DNA from: Ramicandelaber brevisporus | Lineage: Eukaryota; Kickxellomycota; Ramicandelaberales; Ramicandelaberaceae | Direction of reading: 5' to 3' | NCBI GenBank assembly: GCA_025201865.1 | Contig: MU602698.1 | Coordinates: 13,610-77,609 of the forward strand | Length of the DNA stretch: 64,000 bases | In this document: positions 30,899 through 42,161 of the stretch, one piece after another | Layout of the letters: the number at the start of each line of letters is the position of its first letter | Numbering within the stretch: position 1 is the stretch's first letter | The notes under the pieces: model-generated | Database searches by the model: none | The model's input: only the letters and a program-made list of their open reading frames with translations | Told to the model about the DNA's origin: nothing | Translations under genes and position numbers: made by a program

Positions 30899-31325
30899 CT
30901 CGAACTTTTCTTTCTTTCTTTCGGCTCGTTGTATGTGTTATTTTGGTGTTTCAAGTTGTTGTTTTTTTCTCTCTGATTTGGTGTTCGGTGTGATCGGATG
31001 TCCAACGTGGGAATGTCAACACGGTGACACCAGACACGTCCCCCCTTCCTATCATGATGACTCAAGGAGATAATCTGAATAACATCAAAATAGAACAAGA
31101 ATGCTTGAATAGTATCAAACAAAAGCGATGAATGCAACAAAAAAAAACAAAGATGACGAGCAAAAGAAGAGAAAGAAGAGAGAGAAAAATAACATGTATA
31201 GAAGCAAAATAACAAGGTATAACAAGATAAAACAAATAATAACATGGATGGTATAAACAGTATCAATAAAAGAGTTTGTGAGTTTGTGAGTGCATGTGTG
31301 CCTGCGTAAGTGCGTGTGAGAGAAG
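30899..31325. other. Intergenic region upstream of PHA2
   Basis: 427 bp, A-rich on the plus strand (CT-rich leader for the minus-strand PHA2). It ends with a GTGAGTTTGTGAGTG repeat next to the stop codon of the polyQ protein gene. No gene was seen. Confidence 0.4.
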
Positions 31326-31734
31326 TTACTTGGAAGGCGATTTGCGAATAGACATGCTTTGAGCAACCAATTCGCCAAAACTATTGCCGTTGCCGTTTCC
31401 GCTACGTTGGCGCTGTCGACTTCGGCCTGAGCCTCCTCGTTGTTGGCGTGGTAATTGCTGTTGTTGCTGTTGCTGTTGCTGATGAGATGAGGATTGTTCG
31501 ACACCGCCATTGCCAGTATTTGATCGGCTGCGATTACCATGACCATTGCCATTACCATTGGAGCGGTCTTCTGACTTATTCTGGCGGAACTTGTTTGTGA
31601 TTGTTTTGAACAGAGATGTCTTGGAGGAGCTGAGAACATGTTCTTCAATAACCGGCTGTTCATCAGCTTGGGGCATTGCCACAGCAACAGTCGGCGCTGT
31701 AACATGATTGTTAGAGCCATGTTGCTGGCCGTCT

Positions 31735-31769
<35 letters not shown>

Positions 31770-33366
31770 ATGTATTGTTTGCTGACCGCCCTGTGCATTT
31801 CGATGCGCATCTTTATAGTGTTGATACTCTGGATAGTTTGATGCATACACAGCTGCGACATGTGCATTGGAGTCTGTCTCGTGATCGTTTTGCGGATGCA
31901 CTGGCTGAATCAAACCAGTATGCTCAATTTCTCGTTGTCGACGATTTCGTCTACGTTGCTCTTTCAGCTGCTGTTTCAGTTGCTGCTGCTGCTGCTGCTG
32001 CTCCTGTGCCTGCAATTGGGCTTGTTGTTCCGCTTGGCGAGCGCGGCGGTCTGTTTGAGCACGATGCTGACGTGATGCAGTGGCGTCTTGTTCACGCTGC
32101 TGACTCTGACTCTGATTCTGATTCTGACTCTGGCGGTGATTGTGACCATCAACTCTATCAACTCTATCGGTTTCACGTACCATCGCTGGAAGCTGTGCAT
32201 TAATGACTGGACGACGCTGATTCTGCTGCTGTTGCTGCTGCTGCTGTTGATCGTAAGCATAACTTGGCTGATATCTTCCCATGAACACTGCCCGATCCCG
32301 CTGTCCCTGAAGTAACACTGGCGATTGCTGGTGGTTGGTCAAAAATCCAGGTGGCTGATCTTGGCCAGTGAACACATTCAGATTGTGCGGCACAAATTCT
32401 TCAGTCAACTGTAATCCACCGGGCAGCGTTGTTCTTGCATATCGAGGAACGACACGATAGTTCATGGCGCGAGCACCATGGAGTCGCTTGCCAACTTGTT
32501 TCAACGTGGGCTCTTGGCCAGTCTTCTCGATGATGTCCTGTACAACCAGCTTGCTCTTCTGTGGCTTGACACGCTCCACCTTCTGGGACCGAATAAGCTT
32601 GCTTGGCTTGGTTGGGTCTGCAGATGCCTCCCTTTGGAGCGGTTGTGGACGCTGCATGGACGATGTTCGCCGAGGAATTGGTGGAAGTGACTGTCCTTCA
32701 CGCTGTTGTTTTTGTTGATGCTGTTGATGCTGCTGCGCCTGCCTGCTTGAATCAGCTGTCCACCAAACGTTATTTCGTATTGGCATTGATACTTGCCCAT
32801 CGGAGCTAGGGAAGTTACTGGAGACCGTTGGCAGTGACAATGCACCATCGACTGACGGACGAGAGGGCTGATGATGGTCAGGTGCTGGATCCGTGGCAGC
32901 TTGTGGTGCCGGAGCCGAGACAAGAGGAGGCATTGGTCCAACTGATGGAGGCTGTGCATGTCGAACCGAACCATTGCTAGTCGTGCCAAACCGATGTATC
33001 GAATCTGGTGCAGCCACCGCATCTTCAAACACATCGCTATCAGTTTCGAAACTCTCATCGTCCTCGTATTCATCTTGTATCGGCTGAGGCACAGGAGCTG
33101 GACGCTGTTGTTTCTGCTGTTGCTGTTGCTGATGATGATGATGATGAATAGCAGGCTGCAGTGTATTTGGCGGCTGCAGTGTGTGTTGGCTTGCTGCAGC
33201 AGCCGGAAGACGAGGGACTGCGCTTGAAGGAAGTGGTTCTAAAGCTGGAGGCAATATATCTGAAGTTCGCGTTAATGATGGTGATTTGTATGGCTGGAAT
33301 GCGGATGCTCGTCGTGAGCCAACAACTGGAGTTTGAATTGCACCTTGGGTGGAAGGAGTACCTTGC

Positions 33367-33403
<37 letters not shown>

Positions 33404-36400
33404 GCTGGCGTGGATGAGATGGTGTTTGGCGCGGAGTGTACTGGAGTTGTGAATGTACACCGAGCTGTGGAGGGCCATCGGAATTCACCATTGCATCAAT
33501 CTGAGCATGTTGTGTGGGTGGCTCATCAGAGCTGCTGAGTGATATTTCGGCACTGCTGTTACTGCCTCCTGACGACATGCCAAGAGCCATCTCCATTGTA
33601 AGACCAACGGGATATGGTGCGGGACGAGTATCATCACCAATCTTGGATGCCACTTCTATTGCAGTCTGCGAGATGCTTGCAGAATGAGGCTGCTGAGAGT
33701 GGCGTCGATTAGATGAAGAACGTGTCATACCAGAGTTGTGCTGTCCATCATCCCACATTGTAACTCCACCTTGTAAGTTTGCATCTGTCTCAGACTGAAT
33801 GGTGTCGCCAATTTGGCTCAATGCTCTAGTTGCGCCATTGAGGACAGATGCCACATCGCTGGAAGATGCTTGCCGCTTAGTCTCAGATTGAGCAGTATCA
33901 ATTGGAATCTGCTGCTCGTCTTGATCTTCATAGGCTACACCACGTGCAAGAGCATCACGAACAGATAGCGAATGGCGAGAAATGGATCGAGTTGGCGAAC
34001 CACGGGCGGTCTCAAGCTCACTTGCAGACAGAGAGAACGATGAAGATGATCCTGATGCAGATAGTTGTCGACCAGTTGCTGAAAGAGAAGAAGCAGCTGC
34101 ATCATGCTTTGTTACGGTGCGGCGACCATGACTTGTAGTTGTATCCACTGCAGTGCCATTTGGAGGCTGCTGCGGTTGAACATTATCACTGTCATGAGGC
34201 AGAGCCGAGCCGTTTGTCGAGTGATTGTATCTGGAATCTTGTCCATCTGAACTCTCATAGTCAGACTCAAAGGATTCATCGTCTGAATACTGATCTGGTT
34301 CTTCGTTTCCAACAGATTCAATACCAAGGCCAACTACACCGTCGCGAGCACTGAGGAATTCACCAGCATCCTCGGACACGAATGCATCATCCCCATAATC
34401 ATAGTCGCTAATATCGTCATCTTCATCTTCAACTTCATCTTCAGTTTCAGCTTCAGTATAAACGCCTATCACATCAGCCTCATCTACACCATCTACCGCA
34501 CTGTTGTCAATCTCAGAGTCAGAGTCAGATGAGATTGAATCGCTGCTTGACTCGACAGGTGGTTCTTCTTCAGATTGACCAGGCGACAGTAAAGGGTTGT
34601 TCACGTTTACATGATACTCAATGCTAGGCAGAGGAGGAATGGCTGGACCAGGAAGTGGGTGACTGTGCACCGATGAATCGCAAGTAGGATCTGTAATCTG
34701 AGGGGTATCCAAGTGGGACTGTGACACTCGATTCCACCATGAAACAAGCGGTGCTGGAGGTATCGATATTGCAATGTAATCGCCATTTGTTCCGTCACCT
34801 TGAATTGCTGGATCAGTTTCCACATCACCAAGAGCCAGATACATGCATTGCTGGTCAATGTAATCCTCAATACGCGAGCGATCGGTCGTTTTGTAATTCT
34901 CATTCTCAACCATCTGTGTAAATCTCTCCAGGTTGTCAGCCGTTAATCCGAATAAATCTTGCTGACCCTGTTCATTAGATTCACGTGGACGACCGCCACT
35001 AAACACACCGAAAATCTTGCGGAGGATGCCCTTCTTTGCCGCAGGATCACCATGTACGCTCTTAGCCTTGCGCAAATCAGGATGAACATCGCCACTAACT
35101 GACTTTGATTTCAGTGCACTTGCCATGAATTGCTTCACCTTGGCAACGCCTGCACGGAACCGTCCATGGGTTGAAGTTGACTGAGCAGACTTATCAAAGT
35201 GCTCATTGTGTTGCCGCTGATGTTGTTGCTGATGTTGTTGCTGATGTTGTTGCTGCTGAGGCTGATGAGACAGGTTTGTTACGGCTGGTACATAGCCACG
35301 AGCACTGTGCTGATTGGCATCCAAAGCTCGATTATTGCCATATGATAAGACATCGTGGTTTCCGCTGGGTAAATCATCATTGCTGCGTGAAAAGAGCCCA
35401 GAGAGTCGATTCCGCATCTTTGCAAGCATTCTAGGCGGCTCAGCATCGCTCGTGCCCAAGTGTTTCTGTGGCTGTCGGTTCATTGGAGGAATCTGCGGAA
35501 ATGGTGGAACAGGAGGTGGCGGCAGCGGGGGAAGCGGAGGAAGAGGAGGCGCATCGGCTAGATTGACTATGGGCTCTGGTCGAGCAGGTGGTGGTGGCGG
35601 CAGTTGGGACTGATGATTGAGCACTTCCTCCATTGAACTCCATTCCCGCAATCCTCGTCTTGGCGGTGACGATGGTGTTACTGCTTGTTGCTGCTGTTGC
35701 TGTGTTTGGTGCTGCGTTTGTTGCTGCTGGTCAAGCATGGTCGGGAAGGGTATTGGCTGGTGTTCGTAGTTAGAGACGACTTGTTGAAGATGGGATTGTC
35801 CGTTGCCGTTGCCGCTACCGTTACCAACGCGTCTGGAGTTTCTATTGAGAGTGCGAGACCGAGTTAGTATATGCTGCTGCTGCTGCTGCTGCTGTTGGTA
35901 TTGTTGGTGCTGTTGGTGTTGTTGAGTGTGACCAACCAATGCGGGAGGCTGCTGCTGTCGCTGTTGCTGTTGCTGTCGCTTCAGCGGGCCGTTCACTTCG
36001 GGAGGAACAAGACCAAGAGGACCTGCACTATTCAAGTTGGTGCTGTTGTCGTTGTGGTCGTGGTCGTGGCCGCCGTGATGAGAAGTGGTGGATAAAGGCA
36101 GAGGCTGCTGTCGTGTCCTTGAGGGTTGGAGAGACATTTCGACTGCAGCGACGGAGATGTCAAACGTCGTCTCGTTAATTGCGCCGTTGCCGTTGCCGTT
36201 GTTGCTGTTGCTGCTGTTGTTGCTGTTGGTTGTTTCCTGAAAGGCGAGATGAGGGTGAGGAAGGTCAGTTTTGCTGTCGGAGCTATCGTTTTCTTTGCTG
36301 CTGCTGTTGCTGTGGTTGCTGCTTCTGTGGTTGGTGTTGCTGTTACTATTGCTGTTACTGTTACTGTTGTTCACCTGGAGTTGGCTGCAGCACAGAGAGA

Positions 36401-36671
36401 CTGCGTCTGTGGAAACCACAGCTGTTTGTAGAGAGTTGGCTGACAATGTGCGGCTGTTCCTGCTGTTGTGGTCGGCTGAATCGACTGCTGTTTCTGCGAT
36501 GGAGGCAAACGGGTGGCTGTGATGGATATGGTCAAACTGTAATCGTTGAGCCGCAGGAAGCTCAGGGACATATTCGAGATACTCTTCACAGTAGAGAGGA
36601 TCGACATGCAAGTGTTCACATTCACCTGCAGTGGAAGAGTCACTTCTTGCATGTTGCAACGCGTCTGTCAT
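31326..36671 (-). CDS. Large polyQ/acidic low-complexity protein, unknown
   Basis: 1781-residue protein of unknown function. Most of it is low complexity: at least ten Gln tracts coded by mixed CAA/CAG, Asn/Ser-rich stretches, a proline-rich block near residues 350-400 (LPPLPPLPPPPVPPFP) and a long Asp/Glu/Ser-rich acidic region near residues 700-830. More ordered islands lie around residues 545-660 (including FGLTADNLERFTQMVENENY and EDYIDQQCMYLALG), and around 1385-1450 (KSKLVVQDIIEKTGQEPTLKQVG, then YRVVPRYARTTLPGGLQLTEEF). The C-terminus has basic, RNA-binding-like Arg/Gly/Ser patches. No catalytic motif was seen. Pro-rich and polyQ content suits a scaffold or a phase-separating regulator, but that is only a guess. 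Confidence 0.65.
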
Positions 36672-37278
36672 TTTGCGTAAGTGTGAAGTGAATCAGTCCT
36701 CTGTGTTGACGACAAAAGAGAAAGAGAGTCTATCGGATTTGAAGGAGGAAAAGGAACGTTTGCAATGAACGGAGCAGTTGACTGAACAAAGAACAAAGGA
36801 AAGCATGCGGCGACAGCGGTGGCAGAGGTGGAGAACGAAGAGAGGGAGAGCGAGCGAGGTGATGGGGGTCTTCAAAGAGAAGCCTCAGTGACTGGTAAGG
36901 GCATCTCAACAGCAATAGCAAACAGCCAACGTGCTCAGAGTAGATGTCCCAGTCTCATGGAAGTTGAGTGGAAGCAGTAGCTCTATTAACTATTTTCAGT
37001 CGGCAATGCATCACCAAGAAAGGAAGAGAAATTAATACTCGGAGCGGAATACCGGAAAGAAAGATTGCCAAAGGTGTAACATTGGACCAAGGCAAATATA
37101 TATAATATACTATGAAATGCAGTGTAAGCTCGGCTGTGTAACCCCACTTGAAATGTTCCAGCGCGAGCTAGCGTTCTCTACGAATTATTCCGTATAGAAC
37201 TGTAACTGTAGCATCATCATTGCTTGAATACGCTTTAATGGCTATGATCAAAAAAGCTTTAAATGAATAACTCAAAGT
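36672..37278. other. Intergenic region upstream of the polyQ gene
   Basis: 607 bp containing the upstream region of the minus-strand polyQ gene and the 3' end of TIF35. A TATATATAATATACTAT stretch lies at about 37098-37114. No gene was seen. Confidence 0.4.
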
Positions 37279-38199
37279 TTAAGTAGAGAAGGAAGCACGG
37301 ATAATTCTGCTGTCGTAACCGTGTCCATCGAGACGAGCAATGCAGCGCTCAGCAATGGAGCGGTCAGCAAAAGTAACAAAGGCAAAGCCGCGGCCAAGAC
37401 CAGTGGTGCGGCCCTTTGGGACAAACACGCGGACAACCTCACCGAATGGACGGCACAGGGCACGGATATCGTCTTCGGTGACATCGTCGGACAAGTTGCT
37501 GATACGAACGTCGTTGTCCTTGTTGCGCTTGCCATATGGAGAGTCATCCGGAGCTCCAGCACCGGCAGCACCGGAGCGGAGATGTGGAGGAACGTAGCGG
37601 CTACCACCCTCCTCGGCACCAGCAGCAGCGCCGGCATCGCGGCCACCGCCTGGAGCATCTGGGTTGCCGAAGGTATCCTTGAATGGACAGCGGGTCGTAA
37701 AGTGATCGCCACCGCAATAACGGCAGACAATGGCGGACGCCTGCAGGTTAGAAGCGCCAGCACCGTCCTCAGTCTCCTCGCCGCCCAACGTAGCACCGGC
37801 GATGATGGCAGCCTGCTCAGCGGCAGCAGCCTGTTGAGCTGCGGCAGTGCGGCGACCAGAGGTCAGCTTCAAGAGCACAACCTCAGAAATGATGGTGGTG
37901 GCAGTGTCAGGACCTGGTGGCTTGCCCTTGTCCGCGCCAAACTTTGCCCACTTCTTGCGCTCGGCAACGGACACGTTGACCTGTTCGGTGACCTTGCGGC
38001 GCTGGATCTTCTGCACAATCTTGACGCGCTTGCGGCTCTCGTCGAGCTTGTACTCGACAATGTACTTGATGGTCTCATCGCCGTTTGGATCTGGGAACAC
38101 GTGCTTCACCGGCAGATCCTCGTAGTCGGGGACTGGGTGGCTGTCGTACGTGTACTCGCGCTCGTCCTCGAGATCCCAGTTGTCGATGTTGGCAGACAT
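37279..38199 (-). CDS. TIF35: Translation initiation factor eIF3 subunit G
   Basis: 306-residue RNA-binding subunit of eIF3, which helps scanning and reinitiation on the 40S ribosome. The N-terminal eIF3g domain begins with NWDLEDEREYTYDSHPVPDYED and contains DETIKYIVEYKLDESRKRVKIVQKI (family pattern). A zinc-knuckle-like CRYCGGDHFTTRCPFKD follows, then a C-terminal RRM with RNP-2 VRISNLS and RNP-1 RGFAFVTF. The frame extends upstream to 38379, but the Met at 38199 is chosen because the extra 60 residues overlap the divergent COA5 start and lack homology. Confidence 0.95.
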   Translation of the reverse strand: MSANIDNWDLEDEREYTYDSHPVPDYEDLPVKHVFPDPNGDETIKYIVEYKLDESRKRVKIVQKIQRRKVTEQVNVSVAERKKWAKFGADKGKPPGPDTATTIISEVVLLKLTSGRRTAAAQQAAAAEQAAIIAGATLGGEETEDGAGASNLQASAIVCRYCGGDHFTTRCPFKDTFGNPDAPGGGRDAGAAAGAEEGGSRYVPPHLRSGAAGAGAPDDSPYGKRNKDNDVRISNLSDDVTEDDIRALCRPFGEVVRVFVPKGRTTGLGRGFAFVTFADRSIAERCIARLDGHGYDSRIIRASFST

Positions 38200-38373
38200 T
38201 TCCTTCGTATTTTTAACTTGATATTGTGTGCTTGCGATTAGGTTGGTTGCGGATCTGACCGCACACACACGCATACACACATATACACACAGACTCGCAC
38301 TTGCTTCCCTCCAAAAATTTTTTATTTCGACTTTGATTTTATTTATTGTGCCTGCCGCCCCCACTCGAAAGTA
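38200..38373. promoter_or_regulatory. Shared divergent promoter region TIF35 / COA5
   Basis: 174 bp between two divergent start codons, holding a CACACACGCATACACACATATACACACA run (about 38262-38290). This must contain both promoters. No TATA box was seen. Confidence 0.55.
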
Positions 38374-38601
38374 ATGCACCCAAGAGGAACCTGCGACAAG
38401 CTGCGAGATGAACTAGCAGATTGCGTGCTGGCCAGTCCGTGCGTTCTGGAGGCAGGTCACACTACAGGCAAGTGCATCACCGACCGCGAGCTGCGGGAGA
38501 CTTTGCCAGAAAAGTGCCAGCTGCTGGTCAGAAGTTTTTACGAGTGCAAGCGCAGCCTGCTGGACATGCGGCGGCGGTTCCGTGGACCGCGAGTAGAGTA
38601 G
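38374..38601 (+). CDS. PET191: Cytochrome c oxidase assembly factor Pet191/COA5
   Basis: 75-residue twin CX9C protein of the mitochondrial intermembrane space needed for complex IV assembly. Cysteines at 7 and 17 and at 48 and 58 form the two CX9C pairs, with two further Cys at 23 and 33. The C-terminal ECKRSLLDMRRRFRG block is diagnostic of Pet191/COA5. The length is normal for the family. The stop lies 42 bp before a dispersed repeat and just before the scaffold gap. Confidence 0.93.
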   Translation: MHPRGTCDKLRDELADCVLASPCVLEAGHTTGKCITDRELRETLPEKCQLLVRSFYECKRSLLDMRRRFRGPRVE

Positions 38602-38611
38602 ACTAGTAAAG

Positions 38612-39341
38612 TAGAGTAGGCAGTATCCTTTTTATTAAACATGATGTGCTCATCCGCCTGGAAACAGTGAAATTTTTAAAGTGGGCTTGCTAATGCCGGG
38701 GCACACACTGTCGGGACGCCAGGGCCGGTCGAGCTAGGAGAGGGGTCAATAAGTGGACATATAGGGATGACGCCAAGCTTTTGCATACTTTCCCCGGTCC
38801 TTTACAACCCGTCTCATATCTAAGCAGAATATGATATAAGACTAACACCGAAACGAGCCAAACCACAGCCAAAAGAAAAAAAAAACATAGCATGGCGACA
38901 GCAACGGGGGAACAGGTGCTGACAGCCAACGCAACCACCTTCACTTGGTGACAACCAACGACCAACGACAGNNNNNNNNNNTAGAGTAGGCAGTATCCTT
39001 TTTATTAAACATGATGTGCTCATCCGCCTGGAAACAGTGAAATTTTTAAAGTGGGCTTGCTAATGCCGGGGCACACACTGTCGGGACGCCAGGGCCGGTC
39101 GAGCTAGGAGAGGGGTCAATAAGTGGACATATAGGGATGACGCCAAGCTTTTGCATACTTTCCCCGGTCCTTTACAACCCGTCTCATATCTAAGCAGAAT
39201 ATGATATAAGACTAACACCGAAACGAGCCAAACCACAGCCAAAAGAAAAAAAAAACATAGCATGGCGACAGCAACGGGGGAACAGGTGCTGACAGCCAAC
39301 GCAACCACCTTCACTTGGTGACAACCAACGACCAACGACAG
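38612..39341. other. Scaffold gap flanked by identical 360 bp sequences
   Basis: Positions 38612-38971 are identical to 38982-39341 (offset 370), with ten Ns at 38972-38981 between them. One contig ends where the next begins again, which is the pattern of unmerged overlapping contig ends. The duplication should not be read as biological. Confidence 0.9.
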
Positions 39342-39433
39342 CAAGCGAGAGGTGGGGGAGAAAGCCAGCGGAGGAGGGGACGAACCAAGAGGGGAGGGGA
39401 CAGATGGAACATGCCGCTGGGAAAACCCGAATG
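38644..39433 (-). repeat. Dispersed ~400 bp repeat, copy B (interrupted by scaffold gap)
   Basis: Reverse-orientation relative of copy A at 19921-20323, sharing the same ordered landmarks and the same CCAGGCGGATGAGCACAT end. The region appears as 790 bp only because 360 bp are duplicated around the 10-N gap. After collapsing the duplicate, the copy is about 420 bp, matching the length of copy A. Confidence 0.75.
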
Positions 39434-39885
39434 GACATTGACGCGGATACAAAGACGCCGAGGAAAAGGTAGATACAATGGAAGACAAAGGTTAGAGGAA
39501 GGGAGAGAGAACGAAACAAAATGATAATGCAGCACGCTCGTCTTCAGCTGCAGAACAGGGTTTATGAGAAGATAGCTGAGACAGACAGCCAGCCACATCC
39601 TCGTATGAAACAATGTTTGAACGTGTACGATTTTAGGCATGAGAAGAAATGTAAACTTAATCAATAAGTAGAGTTATTGAAACAACATAAATCCTATCAT
39701 ATCCTATCCCAAGAGTATTAAGAGCATAGAGTAGTGTCCGTGCTTTTTAAGCATTCTGATTGGTTGGCGATACGACGCACAATTCACCACAGAAAGTCCG
39801 TCTACTACTTTTTTTTGCAACCACAAGTCTACTCACTATGTCTTTCTCTCTTTGTGTCACTCTACACACTTAACTAAAAGGACAT
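39434..39885. other. Gene-free stretch between repeat and Helitron remnant
   Basis: 452 bp with no convincing gene or repeat. It lies between dispersed repeat copy B and the first Helitron-related frame; its relation to either element is unknown. Confidence 0.4.
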
Positions 39886-40044
39886 TTGTCAGCACTGTCA
39901 GCCACAGTCAAAGATGGTCTGCGCACATTGCCTGTCAACAGGACATTGACATGCTGTTCCATTCTGATTCCATTGGTTTCAATCCCTACATGTTCACACC
40001 AAGTTACACTTTTAAGATGCACTGTTAATGTTTGCCAACTAACC

Positions 40045-40839
40045 ATGGTTCGTCCATCATCAAATGACTCGCCAGCTGAGAGACGTGCAGCTAACACAGC
40101 ACGGATGCAACGACAGCGTCAGAGTAGGTCACAGGAAGAAATTCGGCGTGACAGTTAGCGTAATGCAAGCTTGAGGCTTGCAGTGCGAACAAGACAAACA
40201 CCAGAAGAACGCCAGGCGGTCAACAGCCTACGACGCTCGGTACGTTTGCAAGAACAACAACAGCGACAGCGACAACAGCAACAACGAGAACAACAACAGC
40301 AGCAGCAGCGACAGGCAGTACGTGACGCGCAGTACGGCCCGCTGTCTGATGAAACCGCGTCCGAGCAGCGCCACAGAACACCAGCTCCCGGCACTCTTTC
40401 CACGAACGTCGATGTCCCCTGGTGGGATAAGCTGGCTGCCACTACCAACAGAATCAGGCCTGTCGTCATCAACTGGGATCAGCAGTGCGATCATTGCGGA
40501 GCTCGCTTCATGACCGGCGAAAACCGAAATGTCTGCTGCAACAATGGGAAGCTGGCCAGTCATGTTGAAGGCCAGGTATCACCAGGCAAAGTCACGAAGC
40601 TGCCACCACTGCCACCTGAGCTGCTGGAGCTGTATAAGAGTAACAGACTTATACGGAACTCCAGCGGACAGACGGAGACACTCGGTTGCTACATGTCACG
40701 CAACTCTCGGGGTGGAACGACGCTGTGCTTGAGACGCTTCCTGGCCAAGTGCATGAACTGTACAGTGTGGACAGTCTGGAGGAGGATGATCGCACGTCGA
40801 CACAAGATGCTCAATCGTTTGCATCATCTGAGTTCTTGA
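40045..40839 (+). pseudogene. Helitron RepHel N-terminal fragment, broken by in-frame stop
   Basis: The frame starting MVRPSSNDSPAERR at 40045 meets TAG at 40156-40158 and continues in the same frame with RLAVRTRQTPEERQ, an Arg/Gln-rich helix and the Helitron N-terminal zinc motif CDHCGARF...NVCCNNGKL followed by KLPPLPPELLELY. Canonical proteins go on to the HUH Rep domain. Here homology stops near LLELYKSN and the frame ends after about 60 unrelated codons. A CAGCGACAG-type microsatellite lies at about 40250-40315. Confidence 0.78.
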
Positions 40840-41357
40840 ATGCTCTGCAAGCACCTGGTATTCCCCGCCACAGACTGTGTCTCAAGCCCAACTGCACGGT
40901 GGTGCTCACCCGCAACCTCAGTATTGCCGAGGGAATCTGCAAGAACAGCCGTGCCATTGTCAAAGAGATCCGTCCCCGGTACATTACCGTTCAAGTGCTG
41001 AGCACCAGCCGATCCGTCCTGATTCCTCGCATTGATTTCCGGTTCGACCTCCCCCATGTTCCAGCCACCATCCGCCGTCGGCAGTTCCCTCTGCGTCTAG
41101 CATATGCATCAACATTCAACTCTGCTCAAGGTCTCACTCTCGACCGCGTCCTCCTCGACTTGCGCATCAAGCCGTTCGGCCACGGACAGCTGTACACTGC
41201 ACTGACACGAGTGCGTCGTCGCAACGATATCCGCATTCTCACTCTGCCTTCCAGCAATGAAGTCGATCCTGCTGCTGCTCTCACTACCACAAATGTGGTG
41301 TATAACCAAAATAGTTATAAAAGCATAATATGGATCTCAACGAATGGAAGTGTCTAG
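40707..41357 (+). pseudogene. Helitron helicase C-terminal fragment
   Basis: This frame encodes the last ~210 residues of a Helitron/Pif1-like helicase: WNDAVLETLPGQ, EFLNALQAPGIPRHRLCLKPN, VVLTRNLSIAEGICKNSRAIV, the RRQFPLRLAYASTFNSAQGLTLDRV block (Pif1 motif V region, with FNSAQG where INKSQG is usual) and GHGQLYTALTRVRRRNDI (motif VI). Walker A and B are absent, so it cannot be an active helicase. It is in a different frame from the N-terminal fragment. Confidence 0.85.
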
Positions 41358-42161
41358 TGAATGTAGCATAGCAATTTAAGAAGGGCAGTAACAAGGTTCT
41401 GAGTTGCATACATCGAAACATGGATGCCGCTGGTCGGGGTGCCGGCCCAGAGACGAGGCGCACTAGAGAATAAAAGTTTCATCGATAATAACTACAATTT
41501 GAACGTGGGAATACGATCATCGCTCCTATTCACATTCAACTCCTTCGCTTGCCTCCCATCCTTTAAGACATGCTGAATCCAAATTAGGCCAATCCCTCCC
41601 CACTTGAATTACTTTTTGATGATGATTTAAAACCTCCCCCAGAAAATAGTGAAGAAAAAGTATCGACTCATATACTCCGATTGCAACAGTGCGAACACGT
41701 TGTGTGTTGAATATGCGAAGGAGTGGGAAACACGTTCCTGCGAAGGAGGAGTCGAACGTGCTACTGCCAGAAATGAGGAATATCTGAGCACGTCACTTGG
41801 CGATTGCTAGAAAGTTCACTCACAAATACCGCAGAGGTAACCAACATCTAAACATTCTGGCTGTCCATATCTCTGCCATAACAATATTAGACAAAAAATT
41901 AAACCCATTTCTTTTTCTCAACAACATTCATACATACACATACACACGCACAAACCTCGCTCTAACTTTTTTCTGAACCCCCCTCTTCCTTTTTATTTTT
42001 ACCCTTAATCCTCTCATCTTCAAAGACTGCACACTACGCCGCCTGAAAATACTTCTGCCTTTTTGATTGACAATACCTTTTTTACCACCCACAGCCCCTT
42101 CCCAAAGCCACAAACACCACTTGTACTCATTTTTTTTAACTCCCCGGATACACGCTCAGAT
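41358..42161. other. Upstream region of the Fanzor gene
   Basis: 804 bp without a recognised gene. GCGAAGGAG occurs twice within 36 bp (about 41716-41751), near repeats of AACACGTT. A CATACACA-rich run lies at 41931-41953. The last 200 bp is pyrimidine-rich and looks like promoter and leader for the Fanzor gene. No terminal inverted repeat was identified by eye. Confidence 0.5.

Larger units (their letters stand above)
40045..41357 (+). mobile_element. Internally deleted Helitron remnant
   Basis: A plus-strand stretch carries the beginning and the end of a Helitron RepHel protein but not the middle. The N-terminal zinc motif region (40045-40839) is followed at about 40640-40710 by the last part of the Pif1-type helicase (to 41357) in a different frame. 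The HUH replication-initiator domain and most helicase motifs are missing. Helitron ends (5' TC, 3' hairpin plus CTRR) were not located with confidence, so the coordinates describe only the coding remnants. Confidence 0.8.

Noticed and set aside
39060-39519. Open frames inside the dispersed repeat
   Set aside because: Frames are not conserved between repeat copies and are partly duplicated by the scaffold artefact; they show no protein family.
41404-41466. Possible Helitron 3' end (GC-rich partial hairpin then CTAG)
   Set aside because: The stem is only about 4 bp and the following base does not fit the usual A/T insertion rule, so the end was not called.
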